Shown here: positions 1 to 9,739 of the stretch, in pieces
How positions within the stretch are numbered: the stretch's first letter is position 1
Layout: the number at the start of each line of letters is the position of its first letter
Assembly (NCBI RefSeq): GCF_003325755.1
Contig: NZ_QORI02000010.1
Coordinates: forward strand, 62,001-126,000
Source of the DNA: Pseudomonas sp. SST3
GTDB taxonomy: Bacteria > Pseudomonadota > Gammaproteobacteria > Pseudomonadales > Pseudomonadaceae
Direction: 5' to 3'
Length of the DNA: 64,000 nucleotides
The notes under the pieces: model-generated
Databases searched by the model: none
Told to the model about the DNA's origin: nothing
What the model saw: only the letters and a program-made list of their open reading frames with translations
Translations under genes and position numbers: made by a program

Positions 1-539
1 ATACGGCCCGCTTCGGTGAGATCGAGCAGCGCGGAGCTGCGTTGACGCCCAAGGGCCGGGCGCTATACGACAAGCTGCTGAACGCAGCCCGCGCGCAGCT
101 AGGGGAAGCGCCGTCCGAAGGCAATGCCGTGCGTTATGCCGCGCTGCTTGCGGAGCAATTCGAGGCATTTCCCGATTCGCTTGATGAGCTACATCATCAA
201 CAGCTGGCCTATTTCCGTTACCTCCCTACCGAGCAGGGCCTCGCTGCGCGGCATGTCGAACGCGCCAGCTCCCTGCAGGCATTGATAGACGCAGGCCATG
301 TCAGCTACGAACCGCTTGTTTATGAGGATTTTCTGCCTGTCAGCGCGGCAGGCATCTTCCAGTCGAATCTGGGCGACAATGGCAGCGCCCGCTGCAACAG
401 CACCGGCAGCCAGGCGGAGCTGGAAGCCGCACTGGGCGTGCCGGTGCTCGACGAGATGAAGCTCTATGAATCGTCGCAGGCCCGATCCATTGATCGTTGC
501 ATGGAGTTTTTCTCGCCGGGCTCCATCCATGCGCACTGA
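1..539 (+). CDS. hglS: 2-oxoadipate dioxygenase/decarboxylase (HglS/YdcJ, DUF1338), 3' part only
   Basis: This is the C-terminal ~179 residues of a DUF1338 protein whose start lies before the window. The frame is open from base 3 and reads ARFGEIEQRGAALTPKG before the first in-window TTG. In Pseudomonas putida this family (HglS) is an Fe(II) enzyme that converts 2-oxoadipate to D-2-hydroxyglutarate with loss of CO2, a late step of the D-lysine branch of lysine breakdown; it acts in the cytoplasm. The family match rests on the FGEIEQRGAALTPKGR and EDFLPVSAAGIFQSNL stretches, which I recognise from YdcJ-like proteins. The gene ends in SIHAH and faces bauA tail to tail. The neighbour genes do not belong to lysine catabolism, so any operon context lies upstream. 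Confidence 0.8.
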   Translation, partial: TARFGEIEQRGAALTPKGRALYDKLLNAARAQLGEAPSEGNAVRYAALLAEQFEAFPDSLDELHHQQLAYFRYLPTEQGLAARHVERASSLQALIDAGHVSYEPLVYEDFLPVSAAGIFQSNLGDNGSARCNSTGSQAELEAALGVPVLDEMKLYESSQARSIDRCMEFFSPGSIHAH

Positions 540-602
540 TGGCGAAGGCGAATGAGTCGCCTGGAGGGACGGCGCAATACTTCAACCGGGACAAGCTGCC
601 GC

Positions 603-634
603 GCTCAGCGGGCACGTTGAGCGTACCCGCTGAG
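603..634. terminator. possible bidirectional hairpin between convergent hglS and bauA
   Basis: The inverted repeat CTCAGCGGG / CCCGCTGAG has a 13-nt loop and lies between two convergent stop codons. No clear T-run follows on either strand, so termination is a guess from position. Confidence 0.3.
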
Positions 635-672
635 TTGCTCGGGAGATCGAGCTGCGCTTGAACAGCGCTGAG

Positions 673-2019
673 TCAATCGAGGTCCTGCAGCGCCTGGCCG
701 ACGGCATCGAATACGCGGTCGAGATCTTCATGTGTGGCATTGAAGGTCGGACCGAACTGTAGGGTGTCGCCGCCGAAGCGGACATAGAAGCCGGCTTCCC
801 ACAACGCCATGCCAGCCTCGAAAGGACGGATGATGGCATCACCGTCACGCGGCGCGACCTGCACCGCGCCAGCGAGCCCGCAGTTACGGATGTCGACAAC
901 GTGCTTGGTGCCTTTCAAGCTGTGCAGCACCTTCTCGAAATGAGGGGCCAGCTCAGCGGACTGCTCGACGAGATTGTCTTTCTTCAACAGCTCCAACGTG
1001 GCCAAACCGGCAGCGCAGGCGACCGGGTGAGCCGAATAGGTGTAACCGTGCGTGAACTCGACGGCGTGCTCGGGGCTGGGCTGATGCATGAAGGTGTCGT
1101 AGATCTCACGACTGGCAATCACCGCACCCATTGGAATCGCGCCGTTGGTGATCTGCTTGGCGACGTTCATCAAGTCCGGTGTCACACCGAAGTACTCGGC
1201 TCCGGTCCATTTGCCCAGGCGGCCAAATGCAGTGATCACCTCATCGAAGATGAGCAGGATGTTGTGCTGGGTGCAGATCTCACGCAGACGATGCAGATAA
1301 CCATGCGGCGGGACGATAACACCGGCCGAACCGGACATCGGCTCGACGATGACGGCAGCGATATTAGAGGCATCATGCAGCTCGATCAGTTTGAGCAGTT
1401 CGTTTGCCAGCTCTACCCCGCCCGTTTCGGCCGCGCCTTTTGTGAACGCCATGTCTGGCTGCAAGGTATGCGGTAAGTGATCGACATCCATGAGCTGCCC
1501 GAACATCTTACGGTTGCCTCCGATGCCACCCAGGCTGGTGCCAGCGATATTGACGCCGTGATAGCCGCGGGCCCGACCGATCAGTTTGGTTTTCTGCGGC
1601 TGGCCCTTCAGACGCCAATAAGCGCGGGCCATTTTCACGGCCGTATCGGCGCACTCGGAGCCTGACCCAGTAAAAAACACGTGGTTCAGCTCTCCAGGTA
1701 TCAGCTCAGCGATCTTCTCCGCCAGTTGGAAGGACAGCGGATGACCGTACTGGAACGCCGGCGCGTAATCGAGCGTACCGAGCTGGCGGGCAACCGCCTC
1801 TTGGATTTCCCTGCGGGCGTGCCCAGCGCCGCAGGTCCAGAGTCCGGAAAGACTGTCATAAATGCGCCTGCCCTGATCATCGATCAGCCAACTGCCTTCG
1901 GCTCCGACGATCAGCCGTGGATCACGATGAAAGTTGCGGTTAGCCGAGAACGGCATCCAGTGAGCATCCAGCTTCAGCTGTTTGGCGATGGTAGAAGGAC
2001 ACTGCAGAAGCTGATTCAT
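673..2019 (-). CDS. bauA: beta-alanine (omega-amino acid):pyruvate aminotransferase
   Basis: A class III PLP aminotransferase of 448 residues that moves the amino group of beta-alanine or other omega-amino acids to pyruvate, giving malonate semialdehyde and alanine in the cytoplasm. Family marks are LKLDAHWMPF near the N-terminus, the GLWTCGAGH segment, TGSGSECADTAVKMARAYW, the cofactor-binding IFDEVITAFGRLG and the probable Schiff-base lysine in NVAKQITNGAIPMG. The start is placed at the ATG giving MNQLLQ; nine more codons are open upstream, but the family N-terminus fits the shorter form. It is divergent from a LysR regulator 101 bp away, as bauA and bauR are in P. aeruginosa. The malonate semialdehyde dehydrogenase usually linked to it is not in the window. 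Confidence 0.87.
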   Translation of the reverse strand: MNQLLQCPSTIAKQLKLDAHWMPFSANRNFHRDPRLIVGAEGSWLIDDQGRRIYDSLSGLWTCGAGHARREIQEAVARQLGTLDYAPAFQYGHPLSFQLAEKIAELIPGELNHVFFTGSGSECADTAVKMARAYWRLKGQPQKTKLIGRARGYHGVNIAGTSLGGIGGNRKMFGQLMDVDHLPHTLQPDMAFTKGAAETGGVELANELLKLIELHDASNIAAVIVEPMSGSAGVIVPPHGYLHRLREICTQHNILLIFDEVITAFGRLGKWTGAEYFGVTPDLMNVAKQITNGAIPMGAVIASREIYDTFMHQPSPEHAVEFTHGYTYSAHPVACAAGLATLELLKKDNLVEQSAELAPHFEKVLHSLKGTKHVVDIRNCGLAGAVQVAPRDGDAIIRPFEAGMALWEAGFYVRFGGDTLQFGPTFNATHEDLDRVFDAVGQALQDLD

Positions 2020-2120
2020 CACGCGAACCCTGAGTCGGTTGGACATGACTCAGCTTGTGCCTGCCCGTTAGGTGAGTTAAATCTATATCTTCTTTACTAA
2101 ACGTATGGATTTACTTACGT

Positions 2121-3032
2121 GTGAGCAAGAAAGCTCCGCTTAACCAGGTCGCCGATTTCGACCTTCGCCTCATCAGGCTCTTTCGCACCGTCGTCGAATG
2201 CGGCAGCTTCTCTGCTGCCGAGAGCATTCTGGGGATAAGCCGCTCAGCCATCAGCCTGCACATGAGCGATCTAGAGAAGCGACTCGGCGTGCGTCTGTGC
2301 CAACGGGGTCGGGCCGGGTTTGCCCTGACCGATGAAGGACGCGAGGTGCTACGCGCGGGTGATGCCGTGCTGGCGGCCATCGAGGGCTTTCGCAGTGAGG
2401 TCAACCAACTGCACCAACAGCTGCGGGGCGACCTCAACATTGGCATCGTCAACAACCTCGTCACGCAGCCGAAGATGCGCATTACCCAAGCTCTCAAAGC
2501 GGTCCGTGCTCAGGGTGCGGGCGTGCGGATCAACATCAGCATGAGCACACCCGGCGATATCGAGCGTGGCTTGCTGGACGGCCGCCTACACGTCGGCGCC
2601 GTCCCGCTGGTTTCACCCCTTTCCGGCCTTGAGTACAGCCTACTCTACGAAGAACACTCGAACCTGTACTGCAGCCGGGAACATCCATTGTTCGCGCGCG
2701 CCGCGACAGTCGACATGGATGAACTCAGCTGCGCCGATGCGGTGGTACCCAGCTATCGCATGACTGCCGAAGCAATCGGACTGCATCAGCAGCTCAGCCT
2801 GGCAGCGTCAGCGACCGATCGCGAAGGCATTGCATTTCTCATTCTCACCGGCAGCTACATCGGGTTTTTGCCAGACCACTACGCGGCGAACTGGGTCGAC
2901 AAGGGATTGATGGCGCCGCTGAATCCAGAGCGACTGTTCTTCGATACCAAGCTGGCGCTGGCTACGCGAAAGGGCCGTCGCCATCACCTGATCCTTGAGC
3001 ATTTCATCGAGGCTGTTCAGCACACCGCCTAG
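2121..3032 (+). CDS. bauR: LysR-type regulator, probable BauR
   Basis: A 303-residue LysR-type transcription factor. An N-terminal winged helix-turn-helix (FRTVVECGSFSAAESILGISRSAIS, about residues 20-45) is followed by an effector-binding domain. It starts at GTG, since the nearest ATG (2105) is in another frame and stops at once. The divergent layout with bauA matches the P. aeruginosa bauR-bauA pair, where BauR activates beta-alanine catabolism, so activation of bauA is the likely role. The effector could be beta-alanine or malonate semialdehyde; that is inference. No strong ribosome binding site precedes the GTG. The stop is followed by ~140 bp holding no gene before tRNA-Leu. Confidence 0.75.
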   Translation: MSKKAPLNQVADFDLRLIRLFRTVVECGSFSAAESILGISRSAISLHMSDLEKRLGVRLCQRGRAGFALTDEGREVLRAGDAVLAAIEGFRSEVNQLHQQLRGDLNIGIVNNLVTQPKMRITQALKAVRAQGAGVRINISMSTPGDIERGLLDGRLHVGAVPLVSPLSGLEYSLLYEEHSNLYCSREHPLFARAATVDMDELSCADAVVPSYRMTAEAIGLHQQLSLAASATDREGIAFLILTGSYIGFLPDHYAANWVDKGLMAPLNPERLFFDTKLALATRKGRRHHLILEHFIEAVQHTA

Positions 3033-3171
3033 ACCACGCGGTCGCCGTATTCATGGAAGGCATACGGGTCGATGGACTAGGCTGTCACGGCGATGGAATG
3101 GGCGAATGCGGAACGATTCGAATCGTGCGGGAAAATGGCTTTCCCGGAGATCGCGTGGACTGAGGTGTTAT

Positions 3172-3258
3172 TGGTGCCCGGAGCGGGAATCGAACCCGCA
3201 TACCCTTTCGGATGAGGGATTTTAAGTCCCTTGCGTCTACCAGTTTCGCCATCCGGGC
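3172..3258 (-). tRNA. tRNA-Leu (anticodon UAA)
   Basis: An 87-nt minus-strand cloverleaf. The acceptor strands GCCCGGA/TCCGGGC pair, the T-loop GGTTCGATTCC is present, a long variable arm typical of class II tRNA is visible, and the 3' CCA is encoded. The anticodon loop ACTTAAAAT reads UAA. Confidence 0.96.
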
Positions 3259-3418
3259 GGGACGGTGAGCGCGATGCTCGATCGCGGCGCAGGACTATAA
3301 CCAGCCACCCGCCGAGGTGCAACCCGAACGGTGCATCGTGACCGCTGTTTTGAAGCTCTGCAGCGTGTAGCCCGGCAAGCAGGGAGCGTGTCGTTACTAG
3401 TTGGCTAAACCTGATGCC

Positions 3419-3613
3419 CTACTGAGTGCGTCGTATGCCCGCGGTCAGCCAGAATAGCAAACCAAGAACGGGAAACAGCGCGATACCTATTGCCCACAGC
3501 GCCTTGGCGCCAACCGTGCGGTCGCTTTTGAACACACTGATGATAGCGAGCAGATCCAGCGCGACCACAACTACCGTGATGGCTATGGCGAAGTAATTCA
3601 TTGCATCCGACAT
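3419..3613 (-). CDS. small inner-membrane protein, PLDc_N-like
   Basis: A 64-residue protein with two predicted membrane helices (about residues 6-27 and 38-57) and a short charged loop SDRTVGAK between them. The pattern ALWAIGIALFPVLGLLFWL resembles the phospholipase D-nuclease N-terminal domain (PLDc_N), found alone in many small bacterial membrane proteins of unknown role. The start is supported by AAGGAG six bases before the ATG. It sits between tRNA-Leu and tRNA-Cys with its own signals. No function can be given. Confidence 0.7.
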   Translation of the reverse strand: MSDAMNYFAIAITVVVVALDLLAIISVFKSDRTVGAKALWAIGIALFPVLGLLFWLTAGIRRTQ

Positions 3614-3750
3614 GCAGCTCTCCTTGGTCAGCTCATACGTAATGAGTCCAGGACGTCTCGCTACAGTTCCTTTGCATTGCCTGATCTAGGCTGCCGCGTC
3701 GAGCCGGCACCTGGAGACTACGAACGACCTGCGTGCCGAATTCCAGGCAT

Positions 3751-3783
3751 AAAAAAAACCGCAAGCTTGCGCTTGCGGTTTCT
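3751..3783 (-). terminator. intrinsic terminator after tRNA-Cys
   Basis: The stem AACCGCAAGC/GCTTGCGGTT is followed on the minus strand by eight T residues. It lies just downstream of tRNA-Cys, so the tRNA-Leu further on probably needs its own promoter. Confidence 0.8.
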
Positions 3784-3790
3784 TCACTAA

Positions 3791-3864
3791 TGGAGGCCGA
3801 TGTCGGAATCGAACCGGCGTACACGGATTTGCAATCCGCTGCATAACCACTCTGCCAACCGGCC
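3791..3864 (-). tRNA. tRNA-Cys (anticodon GCA)
   Basis: A 74-nt minus-strand tRNA with encoded CCA. The anticodon loop ATTGCAAAT reads GCA, the acceptor pairs GGCCGGT/ATCGGCC with one G-U pair, and the T-loop GGTTCGATTCC is intact. Confidence 0.96.
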
Positions 3865-3908
3865 TCAAAACGATGACGCCGCATACTGCGGCGTCATCGT
3901 CAACAAAC

Positions 3909-3984
<76 letters not shown>

Positions 3985-4054
3985 ATCGTCTTGGTGACGG
4001 GCGCCATTTTATAGTTTCGGCACGCCCCGTCAAGCCCTTGATTAAAAAAGTTTT

Positions 4055-4612
4055 TTATTTCTTTTCTGTAGGGCTGAGGTGGGGCCAGGCAGCCATCAGG
4101 TAATTGACCATGGACCACAACGTCAGCCCAGCGGCGACAATCAGCAAGGCATAGCCAAGCCCTACCCAGACAGTCGCAAGCGGCGGGTTGGCCAACAGTA
4201 TGACGAGCGCCACCATCTGCGCCGCCGTCTTCCACTTGCCCAGGTTGGACACCGCCACCTGCGCCCGAGCGCCCAGTTCGGCCATCCATTCACGCAGCGC
4301 AGAGACCACGATCTCCCGCCCGATGATAATCGCGGCCGGCAAGGTCAACCAAAGGTTCGCATGCTCTTCAACGAGCAATACCAATGCCACCGCCACCATC
4401 AGCTTATCCGCGACCGGATCGAGAAAAGCACCGAACGGCGTGCTTTGCTGAAGCTTGCGGGCAAGGTACCCGTCCAGCCAGTCGGTGATCGCGGCGATGG
4501 CGAACACCGCGCTGGCGGCCAGATAACTCCATTGGAAGGGAAGGTAGAACAACAGAATGATGATCGGTATCAGCAGTACGCGCAGCACGGTGAGAATGTT
4601 TGGAATGTTCAT
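4055..4612 (-). CDS. pgsA: CDP-diacylglycerol-glycerol-3-phosphate 3-phosphatidyltransferase
   Basis: An integral membrane enzyme (185 residues from the chosen [14 protein letters not shown]) that joins CDP-diacylglycerol and glycerol-3-phosphate to make phosphatidylglycerophosphate, the committed step to phosphatidylglycerol and cardiolipin. The CDP-alcohol phosphotransferase signature D-G-x2-A-R-x8-G-x3-D-x3-D is complete (DGYLAR...G...DPVAD). Several hydrophobic helices fill the rest. It follows uvrC by 35 bp and precedes tRNA-Gly, the conserved Pseudomonas order gacA-uvrC-pgsA-tRNA. Three further in-frame codons exist upstream (MVS), but the shorter start matches the family. Confidence 0.94.
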   Translation of the reverse strand: MNIPNILTVLRVLLIPIIILLFYLPFQWSYLAASAVFAIAAITDWLDGYLARKLQQSTPFGAFLDPVADKLMVAVALVLLVEEHANLWLTLPAAIIIGREIVVSALREWMAELGARAQVAVSNLGKWKTAAQMVALVILLANPPLATVWVGLGYALLIVAAGLTLWSMVNYLMAAWPHLSPTEKK

Positions 4613-4647
4613 CGATACCACTGATCTGCGAGTTTAGGGGTGTGATT

Positions 4648-6468
4648 CTACTCACTGTGCAGAGCGGCATAAATCGACTCGGCAAGCTTTTTACTGATGC
4701 CAGGCGCCTTGGCGATCTCGTCGAGGCTTGCGCGGCAGAGTTCCTGAAGACCACCAAAGTGCTTGAGCAGTTCGCGGCGGCGTTTCGGTCCGATGCCGGG
4801 CACGCCCTCGAGCGTAGAGGTCATTCGAGTTTTTCCGCGTCGCGCGCGGTGGCCGGTGATGGCGAAGCGGTGAGCCTCGTCGCGCACCTGCTGAATCAGA
4901 TGGAGCGCGGGAGAATCGCCGGGCAGCGTGAATTCATGCGCTGCGTCGTTGAGATAGAGCGTTTCCAGACCCGGCTTGCGGGTGACGCCCTTGGCCACGC
5001 CCAGCAATATCAGTTCCGGCACGGCGAGTTCCTGCAGCACCTCACGGGCCATGTTGAGCTGCCCTTTGCCGCCGTCGACCAACAAAATGTCCGGGAGCTT
5101 GCCCTCCCCTTCGGCGGCCTTTTTGAAACGACGGGAAAGCGCCTGGTGCATCGCCGCGTAATCATCGCCTGCGGTCACGCCTTCGATGTTGTAGCGGCGA
5201 TAATCGGACTTTAATGGCCCTTCCGGACCGAACACCACGCAGGACGCGACCGTGGCCTCACCACTGGAATGGCTGATGTCGAAGCATTCCAGCCGCGTCG
5301 GCAACTCGTCCAGGTCCAGTGCCTCAGCCAGGGACTGGAAGCGTGCGGCCAGATGCTGGCGACTCGCCAGGCGCGCCCCCAGCGCCTGTTCGGCATTGGT
5401 CAGCGCCAGTTGCTGCCAACGCGCGCGGGTGCCACGAACACGATGCGTAATGATCAGCTCGACGTCGCGTAGCTCGGTAATCGCGCTGATCAAGGTGTCA
5501 AAGTCTTCATGGACGGCATTGACGATCAGCTCGGACGGCAAATCCCGCTCCATGGAGCTTAGGTAATACTGCTCGAGGAACGCCTGCAGTACGTCGCTGA
5601 CGCTCTCTTCGATCGCGACCTGCGGGAAGAAATTCTTGCTGCCGAGCACCCGCCCTGCGCGCACGCTGATCAGGTGCACGCAGGCGCCCCCCGGACTCAC
5701 CACGGCGGCGACGATATCGACATTGCCGCTGCCGCCTTCCATGCTCTGCTGATCCTGCACGCGCCGCAGAATGCCGATCTGGTCGCGGATCTCCGCGGCG
5801 CGCTCGAAATCAAGCGCCATCGCGGCCTTCTCCATGTTCTTCGACAGTTCTTCGGCCAAGGCATTGCTACGCCCCTCCAGGAACATCACCGAATGCCGGA
5901 CGTCTTCGGCATATTCCTCGGGGTCAACTAGATTCACGCATGGCGCCTTGCAGCGCTTGATCTGATATTGCAGGCACGGCCGGGTGCGATTGCGGTAATA
6001 GCTGTCTTCGCATTGGCGAACGAAGAAAGCCTTTTGCAGAAGGCCCAGGCTCTCTCGGATTGCCCCCGCGCTGGGATACGGACCGAAATAACGACCCGGC
6101 TCCTTCTTTGCGCCGCGGTGAATGCTGAGCCGGGGAAAGTCGCCGCTCGAGAGAAACACGTAGGGGTACGACTTATCGTCGCGCAGCAGGATGTTGTACG
6201 GCGGGCGCCATTGTTTGATCAACGTCTGCTCGAGCAGCAGGGCTTCGGTCTCGTTCGCCGTGATGGTGGTTTCGACCTGGGCGATCTTTGCTACCAGCGC
6301 AGCTGTTTTCGGCGCCTGCCCTGTTTTACGGAAGTAGCTCGCCAACCGCTTCTTGAGGTTTTTGGCCTTGCCCACATAAAGCAGCTTGGCCTCGGCATCG
6401 AACATTCGGTAGACACCGGGACGCCCGCTGCAGGAGGCGAGGAATGCAGACGAATCGAAGCCGCTCAT
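4648..6468 (-). CDS. uvrC: UvrABC nuclease subunit C
   Basis: Excinuclease subunit of 606 residues that makes both incisions during nucleotide excision repair after UvrA/UvrB damage recognition. An N-terminal GIY-YIG nuclease ([25 protein letters not shown], about residues 18-45) comes first, then a UVR motif ([19 protein letters not shown]), an RNase H-like endonuclease domain ([20 protein letters not shown]) and C-terminal helix-hairpin-helix motifs ([18 protein letters not shown]). The ATG overlaps the gacA stop by one base (TGATG), so translation is probably coupled. A TTG just upstream is in frame but less likely. The length is typical. Confidence 0.96.
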   Translation of the reverse strand: MSGFDSSAFLASCSGRPGVYRMFDAEAKLLYVGKAKNLKKRLASYFRKTGQAPKTAALVAKIAQVETTITANETEALLLEQTLIKQWRPPYNILLRDDKSYPYVFLSSGDFPRLSIHRGAKKEPGRYFGPYPSAGAIRESLGLLQKAFFVRQCEDSYYRNRTRPCLQYQIKRCKAPCVNLVDPEEYAEDVRHSVMFLEGRSNALAEELSKNMEKAAMALDFERAAEIRDQIGILRRVQDQQSMEGGSGNVDIVAAVVSPGGACVHLISVRAGRVLGSKNFFPQVAIEESVSDVLQAFLEQYYLSSMERDLPSELIVNAVHEDFDTLISAITELRDVELIITHRVRGTRARWQQLALTNAEQALGARLASRQHLAARFQSLAEALDLDELPTRLECFDISHSSGEATVASCVVFGPEGPLKSDYRRYNIEGVTAGDDYAAMHQALSRRFKKAAEGEGKLPDILLVDGGKGQLNMAREVLQELAVPELILLGVAKGVTRKPGLETLYLNDAAHEFTLPGDSPALHLIQQVRDEAHRFAITGHRARRGKTRMTSTLEGVPGIGPKRRRELLKHFGGLQELCRASLDEIAKAPGISKKLAESIYAALHSE

Positions 6469-7112
6469 CAATTGATGGTGTCGACCATGCCGTGCCGGAC
6501 CGCGAGCAATGCCAACTCGACGTCACTGGTCACCGAAAGCTTCTCGTAAATGCGATAGCGATAGGTGTTGACCGTCTTTGGTGACAGGCAGAGTTTGTCG
6601 GAAATGGTCTGAACCTTCTGGCAGTTGGCGATCATCAGAGCGATTTGGATTTCGCGCTCGGACAGTAAGTCGAAAGGCGATCCGTTGACCTTCGGCTGGA
6701 ATGACTTCAGTGCCAGTTGCTGAGCAATTTGCGGGCTGATGTAGCGCTGTCCGGCGAATACCATACGGATCGCCTGAATCATCTCATCGAGCGCCGCGCC
6801 CTTGGTCAGATAACCGGCGGCACCCGCCTGCAGCAGACGTGTCGGGAACGGGTCTTCTTCGCAGATGGTGACCGCAATGACCTTGATATCCGGATGACTT
6901 CGCAGGAGCTTACGGGTGGCTTCGAGACCACCGATTCCGGGCATCTTGACGTCCATCAACACCACGTCCGGTTTGAGTTCGCGCGATTTCTTTATTGCGG
7001 CCTCGCCGGATTCCGCCTGACCGATCACCTGAAGGCCATCGATATCGGCGAGCATCCTGGAAATGCCTGTGCGTACCAGATCGTGGTCATCGACCACCAG
7101 CACCCTAATCAA
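6468..7112 (-). CDS. gacA: response regulator GacA
   Basis: A 214-residue NarL/FixJ-type regulator: receiver domain with phospho-acceptor D54 ([10 protein letters not shown]) and acidic pocket VVDDHD, then a LuxR-type helix-turn-helix ([21 protein letters not shown]). With kinase GacS it turns on RsmY/RsmZ small RNAs and controls secondary metabolism, biofilm and stress traits across Pseudomonas. Its place directly before uvrC is diagnostic. The region upstream (7113-7325) holds no gene I can support. Confidence 0.95.
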   Translation of the reverse strand: MIRVLVVDDHDLVRTGISRMLADIDGLQVIGQAESGEAAIKKSRELKPDVVLMDVKMPGIGGLEATRKLLRSHPDIKVIAVTICEEDPFPTRLLQAGAAGYLTKGAALDEMIQAIRMVFAGQRYISPQIAQQLALKSFQPKVNGSPFDLLSEREIQIALMIANCQKVQTISDKLCLSPKTVNTYRYRIYEKLSVTSDVELALLAVRHGMVDTIN

Positions 7113-7325
7113 GCAGACACCTCTTTCAGTGCAAATTCAAAGCTGGCTGGCTGCTCGCTTCATAAGCGGCGAACTCTATCAAAAAATCCATCGGCATACC
7201 CAGACCATACATCGCAAGATGGCTATATGACAGCACGCAACCGCCCCGCTGTTCGGGACTTTGTTGTGAACGTAAGCGCGCGAGAGCAAGTCTGACCCAT
7301 TGATCAACATAGCCTCTAACCGCCG

Positions 7326-8063
7326 GTGTCGCCTTTGTTTCCAAGCCTCGTCGCAGCCCTTGCGCTAGCTACGGTCCATCTTTTCGCGGGACGTCTACGC
7401 AGGCTCAATCGTCTGCCCCGCAGCCGCTGGCTTTCGATGGCCGGAGGCGTTTCAGTGGCTTACGTGTTCGTTCATCTCCTACCGGAGCTGGCGCGTGGTC
7501 AGGAGGTGATGGACGGTAGCGATATCGCGTTGCTCAGCTATCTCGAACATCATGCCTATCTGCTAGCACTGCTTGGCCTCGCCGCCTTCTATGGCCTGGA
7601 GCGCCTGATCAAAAGACACCGAGACGAACTGCCCGAACATGAGGAGTCCCACGCGGGTGTGTTCTGGCTGCACATTACGGCGTTTGCCATCTACAACGGT
7701 CTGATTGGCTATCTGTTGGTGCATGGTGAGAATGGCAACCTGAGCTCGCTGATACTCTACTGTGTCGCGATGGGGCTGCATTTTCTGGTCAATGACTTCG
7801 CCCTTCAGAGCGATCACAAGGATCTGTTCAGGCGACGTGGCCGCTGGCTGCTCGCGGCCATGCCGCTGGCCGGTTGGGCGGTGGGGAACGCTACCGAGGT
7901 TTCCGAGCTGGCCGTTTCGGCGCTGACAGCGTTCGTTGGCGGCTCGATCATTCTGAACGTTCTCAAAGAGGAACTACCGGAGGAGCGCAAAAGCCGTTTC
8001 GGCGCGTTTCTGATCGGTTCGCTCGGTTATTCGATTCTGCTGCTCAGCTTTCAGAGCGGCTAA
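7326..8063 (+). CDS. ZIP-like polytopic membrane protein
   Basis: A 245-residue protein with about seven or eight hydrophobic helices, starting at GTG. The helix SVAYVFVHLLPELA carries the H-x-x-P-E arrangement seen in ZIP metal transporters, and the loop contains a mixed acidic/histidine stretch (KRHRDELPEHEESH). A divalent-metal transport role is possible but the family match is partial. It stands alone on the plus strand, divergent from gacA, and its stop overlaps the acr3 stop by four bases in tail-to-tail orientation. Confidence 0.6.
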   Translation: MSPLFPSLVAALALATVHLFAGRLRRLNRLPRSRWLSMAGGVSVAYVFVHLLPELARGQEVMDGSDIALLSYLEHHAYLLALLGLAAFYGLERLIKRHRDELPEHEESHAGVFWLHITAFAIYNGLIGYLLVHGENGNLSSLILYCVAMGLHFLVNDFALQSDHKDLFRRRGRWLLAAMPLAGWAVGNATEVSELAVSALTAFVGGSIILNVLKEELPEERKSRFGAFLIGSLGYSILLLSFQSG

Positions 8064-9163
8064 TCGCGGCTCGCGTAAGGCGTCAGCCCTGCCTGCCGTA
8101 GTGCCATGTTGTACCACTCACGGCTGCGATTGACCGTTCGAACCAGCCAAAGCATGACCGGCACTTCGATCAACACACCCACCACCGTGGCGAGCGCCGC
8201 GCCCGAGTTGAATCCATAGAGCACGATCGCCACTGCTACCGCCAGCTCGAAGAAATTCGATGCGCCGATCATTGCCGACGGGCCGGCAACATCATGACGC
8301 ACCTGCCATTTGCGATTCAGCCAATAACCAAGGCCAGCAATGAATAGCGTCTGTAGCAGGATCGGCACTGCCAGCATGGCGATTATCAACGGCTGTTCAA
8401 TGATTGCCTCGCCCTGGAACGAAAACAGCAGCACCAGCGTGGCCAACAGCGCCACAATCGAGAACGGTGCGCTTCGAGTCAGCGCCGCCTGGAATACCGC
8501 GGCCCCACGCACCATCATCCGAGCGCGAATGAACTGGGCGATGGCCAACGGAATCACGATATACATCAACACTGAGAGCAGCAGCGTGTCCCAAGGCACC
8601 GGAATGGATGACACGCCCAGCAGCAACGCCACGATCGGCGCAAAGGCGAACACCATCACGACATCGTTCAGCGCCACCTGAGTGAGCGTGAAATTGGCAT
8701 TGCCGCTGCAGAGATTGCTCCAGACGAACACCATCGCGGTACATGGCGCGGCGCCCAGCAGAATCAGTCCAGCCATGTAGCTATCCAGCTCAGCTGCGGG
8801 TAACCAGGGGGCGAAGATATGCTTGATGAAAAGCCAGCCAAGCAGCGCCATGGTGAACGGTTTTACCGCCCAGTTGATAAACAGCGTGATGCCCATGCTG
8901 GCACGCTGCGCATACACCTCACGCAGCGAGGAGAAGTCGATCTTCATGAGCATCGGGATGATCATTACCCAGATCAGCAATCCGACCGGAATATTCACAT
9001 GCGCGACTTCCAGCGCGCCCATCGCCTGAGCGGCAGCTGGCGCATAGAGACCAAGCAATGTCCCGGCAACGATGCACAGAAATACCCAGAGTGTCAGATA
9101 GCGCTCGAAGAAACCGAGCGGCACACCCTCAGCCTTTTTGGCGGCCTCATATTGGCTGGACAT
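8060..9163 (-). CDS. acr3: arsenite efflux permease, ACR3 family
   Basis: A 367-residue membrane carrier with ten hydrophobic helices that exports As(III) using the proton gradient. Recognised by FLCIVAGTLLGLYAP, PVGLLIWVMIIPMLMKIDF and the conserved LLGAAPCTAMVFVWSNL segment containing the essential cysteine of helix 4. It is often called arsB in Pseudomonas genomes although it is not homologous to E. coli ArsB. It is divergent from arsR and probably under its control through the shared 202-bp intergenic region. No arsC arsenate reductase is adjacent, which is unusual for a complete arsenic operon. Confidence 0.92.
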   Translation of the reverse strand: MSSQYEAAKKAEGVPLGFFERYLTLWVFLCIVAGTLLGLYAPAAAQAMGALEVAHVNIPVGLLIWVMIIPMLMKIDFSSLREVYAQRASMGITLFINWAVKPFTMALLGWLFIKHIFAPWLPAAELDSYMAGLILLGAAPCTAMVFVWSNLCSGNANFTLTQVALNDVVMVFAFAPIVALLLGVSSIPVPWDTLLLSVLMYIVIPLAIAQFIRARMMVRGAAVFQAALTRSAPFSIVALLATLVLLFSFQGEAIIEQPLIIAMLAVPILLQTLFIAGLGYWLNRKWQVRHDVAGPSAMIGASNFFELAVAVAIVLYGFNSGAALATVVGVLIEVPVMLWLVRTVNRSREWYNMALRQAGLTPYASRD

Positions 9164-9207
9164 TCAGAATCCTATTCTCGCTAGATATAAGCCCGCATAC
9201 GCTAATC

Positions 9208-9311
9208 CATATGTTTTTGCCCGTAAAGCACAGCGCGTTTATCACTTCGGTGTGACAAACATATAAATGGGCTGAGAATCGATTGACTTGGCCCGCTGCT
9301 TTACCTTACAT
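9208..9311. promoter_or_regulatory. divergent acr3/arsR control region
   Basis: An inverted pair CATATGTTT (9208-9216) and AAACATATA (9257-9265) is a candidate ArsR operator. A plausible sigma-70 promoter for arsR is TTGACT (9283-9288), 17-bp spacer, TTACAT (9306-9311). Seen by eye; binding is inferred. Confidence 0.45.
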
Positions 9312-9365
9312 CTGATAAACAATATATTCGTCAAAACGTATCTGCTTCGATGGCATCGACTCTCG

Positions 9366-9722
9366 ATGATTGAGCACCTGACTCCTATTACCGTTTTCAA
9401 ATGCCTGGCAGACGAGACCCGTGCGCGGATGACTCTGCTGATCGCCCGTGAAGGTGAACTATGCGTCTGCGAGCTGACCTGCGCCTTGAGCGAGATCCAG
9501 CCCAAAGTCTCGCGGCACCTGGCGCAGCTTCGCAGCTGTGGACTGCTTGCGGACCGCCGTCAGGGTCAATGGGTCTATTACCGGCTCCACCCGCACCTGC
9601 CCGACTGGGTACATCAAATGCTGCAAGCCATTCTCGACGCTAACAAAAACTGGTTGGCCCCCAATAGCCAGCGGCTGGAAGCGATGCGCAACCGGCCCGA
9701 ACGCACCGCCGTATGTGGCTGA
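9366..9722 (+). CDS. arsR: arsenic-responsive repressor ArsR
   Basis: A 118-residue winged-helix repressor of the ArsR/SmtB family. The As(III)-binding motif ELCVCEL sits in the DNA-recognition region, followed by [20 protein letters not shown] and the wing [12 protein letters not shown]. Binding of As(III) to the cysteines releases the operator. The ATG of [16 protein letters not shown] is chosen over upstream in-frame codons because the extra residues are not family-like. The stop is followed 17 bp later by arsH; the two probably share one transcript. Confidence 0.92.
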   Translation: MIEHLTPITVFKCLADETRARMTLLIAREGELCVCELTCALSEIQPKVSRHLAQLRSCGLLADRRQGQWVYYRLHPHLPDWVHQMLQAILDANKNWLAPNSQRLEAMRNRPERTAVCG

Positions 9723-9739
9723 GCAAACCAGGAGCTGCC

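Noticed and set aside
901..1665. Long plus-strand frames inside bauA
   Set aside because: They mirror the codon structure of bauA on the minus strand and show no homology features; similar shadow frames inside uvrC, pqqH, nahK and pqqF were dropped for the same reason.
7126..7344. Minus-strand open frame of 72 codons between gacA and the ZIP-like gene
   Set aside because: Overlaps the ZIP-like start, has no family-like features and no ribosome binding site; treated as non-coding.
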